Shown: piece by piece, positions 5,156 through 6,944 of the stretch
How the letters are laid out: each line of letters opens with the position of its first letter
Position numbering within the stretch: the first letter of the stretch is position 1
Origin: Chloroflexota bacterium
Lineage (GTDB): Bacteria; Chloroflexota; Dormibacteria; Dormibacterales; Dormibacteraceae
DNA length: 6,944 nucleotides
Assembly: GCA_005880525.1 (NCBI GenBank)
Contig: VBFW01000280.1
Span: 1 to 6,944 of the forward strand
Reading direction: 5' to 3'
Notes under the pieces: generated by a model
Database searches by the model: none
The model's input: only the letters and a program-made list of their open reading frames with translations
What the model was told of the DNA's origin: nothing
Translations under genes and position numbers: made by a program

Positions 5156-6223
5156 ATGAGAAGGCGAACGAGCGACGTTATTCGGTTCCTGATGGTCCTC
5201 ATCATTGCCACAGCCTGCGGCAGCGCAAATCCCACGGTCGCGACCAAAACTCCTGTCTCGGCCGCCATCCTCGACGACCATTTCGGCTTCCTCGTCGGCA
5301 ACGCCGTTCGCACCGAGAGCGACACCAAGCCGTTGTTCGTTCTACCCATTCCCGAAGACACCGCCGGCGTGGTCTCGCCGGATGGGCGGCGTCTGGCTTA
5401 TGTGGGAAGCAACGACGTGCGCGTCATTGATATCGCGCCCAAGGCTCAGCCACGCACGCTCTTCACCGTCTCGGGAGAAGAGGGCGGTGCGTATCTCGCG
5501 TGGTCAAGCGACAGCACAGGGCTCGTCTTTGGCGTAACCGGTCCGCCATCTCCCGTTAACGAGGGTCCGCCCTCGTACACCAAGCTTCGCGTGATCGACG
5601 CTGCCGGCGGCACGGCCCGAGATGTCATCCGCATCCCCAATGCCAACGTGATCCCCCTCGCCTGGGATCGTCAGGCGCATCTCATCTCGGCCTACGAGTC
5701 CTTCGAGATCGGTGCGGGCGCCTATGACGTCGTCGGCGAGGACGGCACGCGCAAGGTCACCGCCGCTAGGCCCGGGCTCTACGTCCTCGCGGCAAGCCAG
5801 GACGGTAAGCATGTGTTTGGACACGGCGACCCCCAAAACGTCGTCCGCGTATGGCCACTCGAGTCGTACGAGCGCGGGCTGGATCTCCAGGCGACAAGCG
5901 ACGAGCACATCGCCACGATCGCCTGGCGGCCGGGCACCGCAGAGGTCGGCGTCCTCTTCCACGGCGACCGGCTCGAACTCTGGGACGCCGGCGGCGCGCG
6001 CCGCACCGTAACCCTCCCAACAGCTCCACCCTCATCTGACAGATACGCCACGCTCGCGTTCCGGGTGGACGGCAAAGCTGTCGTGATCAGCCGCCAGTCC
6101 GGTGTCGAAGGCAGCACTGACACTTACGCAGTAGCGGTCGATCTTGCGAGCGGTCGGAGCGTTGCCATCCCGGTGGCCGGCAACGGACCGATTGCCGGCA
6201 CCTCCGTCCGCATCGGCGCGTAG
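5156..6223 (+). CDS. beta-propeller-like lipoprotein (intact paralogue)
   Basis: The product is 355 residues. Residues 1-20 (MRRRTSDVIRFLMVLIIATA) form a signal peptide and C21 is the likely lipidated cysteine in an A-T-A-C-G-S context, so the protein should be anchored outside the cytoplasmic membrane. After LDDHFGF it carries repeated short beta units with SPDG/W-type spacing: VVSPDGRRLAYVGSNDVRVIDI, YLAWSSDSTGLVF, IPLAWDRQAHLISAY, ASQDGKHVFGHGD, IAWRPGTAEVGVLFHGDRLELWD and LAFRVDGKAVVISRQ. These suggest a TolB/WD40-like beta-propeller. I chose ATG 5156 although the frame is open to 4823, because the signal peptide starts there and upstream residues would read through the promoter region. 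The divergent gene at 4992 is a decayed copy. Propeller lipoproteins usually bind partners or ligands; no catalytic motif is seen and no specific role can be given. Confidence 0.83.
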   Translation: MRRRTSDVIRFLMVLIIATACGSANPTVATKTPVSAAILDDHFGFLVGNAVRTESDTKPLFVLPIPEDTAGVVSPDGRRLAYVGSNDVRVIDIAPKAQPRTLFTVSGEEGGAYLAWSSDSTGLVFGVTGPPSPVNEGPPSYTKLRVIDAAGGTARDVIRIPNANVIPLAWDRQAHLISAYESFEIGAGAYDVVGEDGTRKVTAARPGLYVLAASQDGKHVFGHGDPQNVVRVWPLESYERGLDLQATSDEHIATIAWRPGTAEVGVLFHGDRLELWDAGGARRTVTLPTAPPSSDRYATLAFRVDGKAVVISRQSGVEGSTDTYAVAVDLASGRSVAIPVAGNGPIAGTSVRIGA

Positions 6224-6263
6224 ACACGTGCTCTAAATCCCCCGGGCTCCGCCCACAATCGAG

Positions 6264-6280
6264 GGGCTTGCCACAAGCTC
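6264..6280. other. short hairpin between the lipoprotein and J-domain genes
   Basis: GGGCTTG (6264-6270) pairs with CAAGCTC (6274-6280) as seven pairs including one G-U, with a 3-base loop, 41 bases after the lipoprotein stop. No T tract follows, so it is at best a weak terminator. Its GGGGCTTGC-NN-CAAG core (from 6263) and the nearby CGTGCG (6289-6294) resemble the leader at 1943-1971. Confidence 0.35.
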
Positions 6281-6326
6281 GGGCGACCGTGCGAGACTGC
6301 GATCCATTGCCCAGTTTGTGAGCATC

Positions 6327-6333
6327 AGGAGGT
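6327..6333 (+). promoter_or_regulatory. perfect Shine-Dalgarno sequence without a normal start codon
   Basis: AGGAGGT matches the 16S rRNA tail exactly. Six bases on, in the J-domain frame, the codon is TCG (6340), one change from TTG. No ATG, GTG or TTG occurs in that frame between the TGA at 6319-6321 and a GTG at 6379, which lies inside J-domain helix I. Confidence 0.6.
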
Positions 6334-6339
6334 ACCCCC

Positions 6340-6944
6340 TCGCCTGACGACCGCCGTCCCCTAGCCGACTACTACTTCGTGCTCGGCGTCCCGCCGGACG
6401 CGACGGAGACTGAGTTGCACGCCGCCTGGCGGCGGCAGCTCAAGTACTGGCACCCTGACCGTGGCAACCACCCGGACGCGCTCGAGCACGCGAAGTTGAT
6501 CAACCTGGCGCACGACGTTCTGACCAACAGCACCAAGCGCGCTGCCTACGACCGGCAGCGGGCAGCAGCCGGCTGGCGCCCCTCCGCGTCGGCCCCGTCA
6601 TACAGCCGCCCGGTCCAGTGGAGAACCGTGAGCCGCGAGGGTCCGCCCGTCGCGCCGATGGGTTTCGACAGGCACGGTTTCGTCGCGCGCCTGGAGGAGA
6701 TGATGAACCGAGGCCGGCTCATGATTGAGAAGCGCAAGGACCTCGCGTCGGCCTCGAAATGGGCGGCGCAGAGTCAGGCCTTGCTGCGAGACGAGCTGGG
6801 CGAGCATGCGTACACGAAGCGATTCGAAGAGGCCCTGAGCCTGCCACGGCCCGAAAGCCTGGTGGCGGCTTACGGAGTGCTCTGGGCCGCGTATGAGGAT
6901 GCACTCAAGGGCGATCTCAAGCCGGCGGCAAAGGAAAAGCGCCC
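6340..6944 (+). CDS. J-domain (DnaJ-like, type III) protein, start unclear, cut by the window edge
   Basis: The frame is open from 6322 to the right edge. A J domain stands at the N-terminus: DYYFVLGVPPDATETELHAA (helix I and the start of helix II), RQLKYWHPDRGNH with the HPD tripeptide at 6451-6459 that stimulates Hsp70 ATPase, then AKLINLAHDVLTNSTKRAAYDRQ (helices III-IV). No Gly/Phe-rich region or zinc finger follows. Instead there is a short Pro/Ser linker and a charged, helical segment (GFVARLEEMMNRGRL...KWAAQSQALLRDELGEHAYTKRFEEAL) I do not recognise. This makes it a type III (class C) J-protein that probably sends DnaK to a specific client or complex. The start is a problem: codon 6340 lies at ideal distance from AGGAGGT but is TCG. 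Alternatively GTG 6318 reads in after loss of one C from the C5 run at 6335-6339. The coordinate given is the SD-supported position. Confidence 0.78.

Noticed and set aside
4240..6223. Inverted repeat ends of a mobile element around the lipoprotein pair
   Set aside because: The similarity is explained by two homologous genes in opposite orientation; no transposase, terminal repeats or target duplication were seen.

Overview
The window is GC-rich (third codon positions are almost all G or C) and densely coded on both strands. It looks like chromosome of a free-living, probably soil, bacterium. Its lipoproteins have an A-x-A-C lipobox, two genes appear to be transcribed leaderless, and class III cyclases are present. 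These fit Actinomycetota, Chloroflexota or a related GC-rich soil phylum, but nothing here fixes the phylum. There are no rRNAs, tRNAs, CRISPR arrays or transposases.

Layout, left to right. (1) Positions 2-202 are the C-terminal end of a class III adenylate/guanylate cyclase. It overlaps by four bases (GTGA) a gene that joins a cyclic-nucleotide-binding domain to a DASS/SLC13-type membrane transporter (199-1889). That transporter is broken by a one-base frameshift near 1354-1360. (2) After a GA/CT-rich hairpin and a leader with palindromes comes a complete class A flavin monooxygenase of the aromatic-polyketide-hydroxylase type (2020-3480). (3) Converging on it from the minus strand is a small VOC/glyoxalase-fold protein (3518-3928). 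(4) Next are two divergent paralogues encoding beta-propeller-like lipoproteins. The minus-strand copy (4992 down to 3986) is broken by an internal deletion of about 130 bp relative to its partner. The plus-strand copy (5156-6223) is intact. They share a 163-bp intergenic region carrying two inverted copies of the same promoter-like pattern, GTAAC-N16-CGTTAT, placed so that transcription would begin at or next to the ATG. (5) The window ends inside a J-domain protein (6340-6944, open at the right edge) that has a perfect Shine-Dalgarno sequence but no normal start codon in frame.

Working together: the cyclase and the CNB-transporter look like one translationally coupled unit in which cyclic nucleotide made by the first could gate the second. 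This is inferred from order and domains. The monooxygenase and VOC gene could share small-molecule or aromatic metabolism, but their convergent orientation argues against a shared operon. The lipoprotein pair is an inverted duplication in which one copy has decayed while its promoter pattern is still recognisable. No single undescribed system is proven. The best leads are the cyclase/CNB/DASS unit and the twin ECF-like leaderless promoters.
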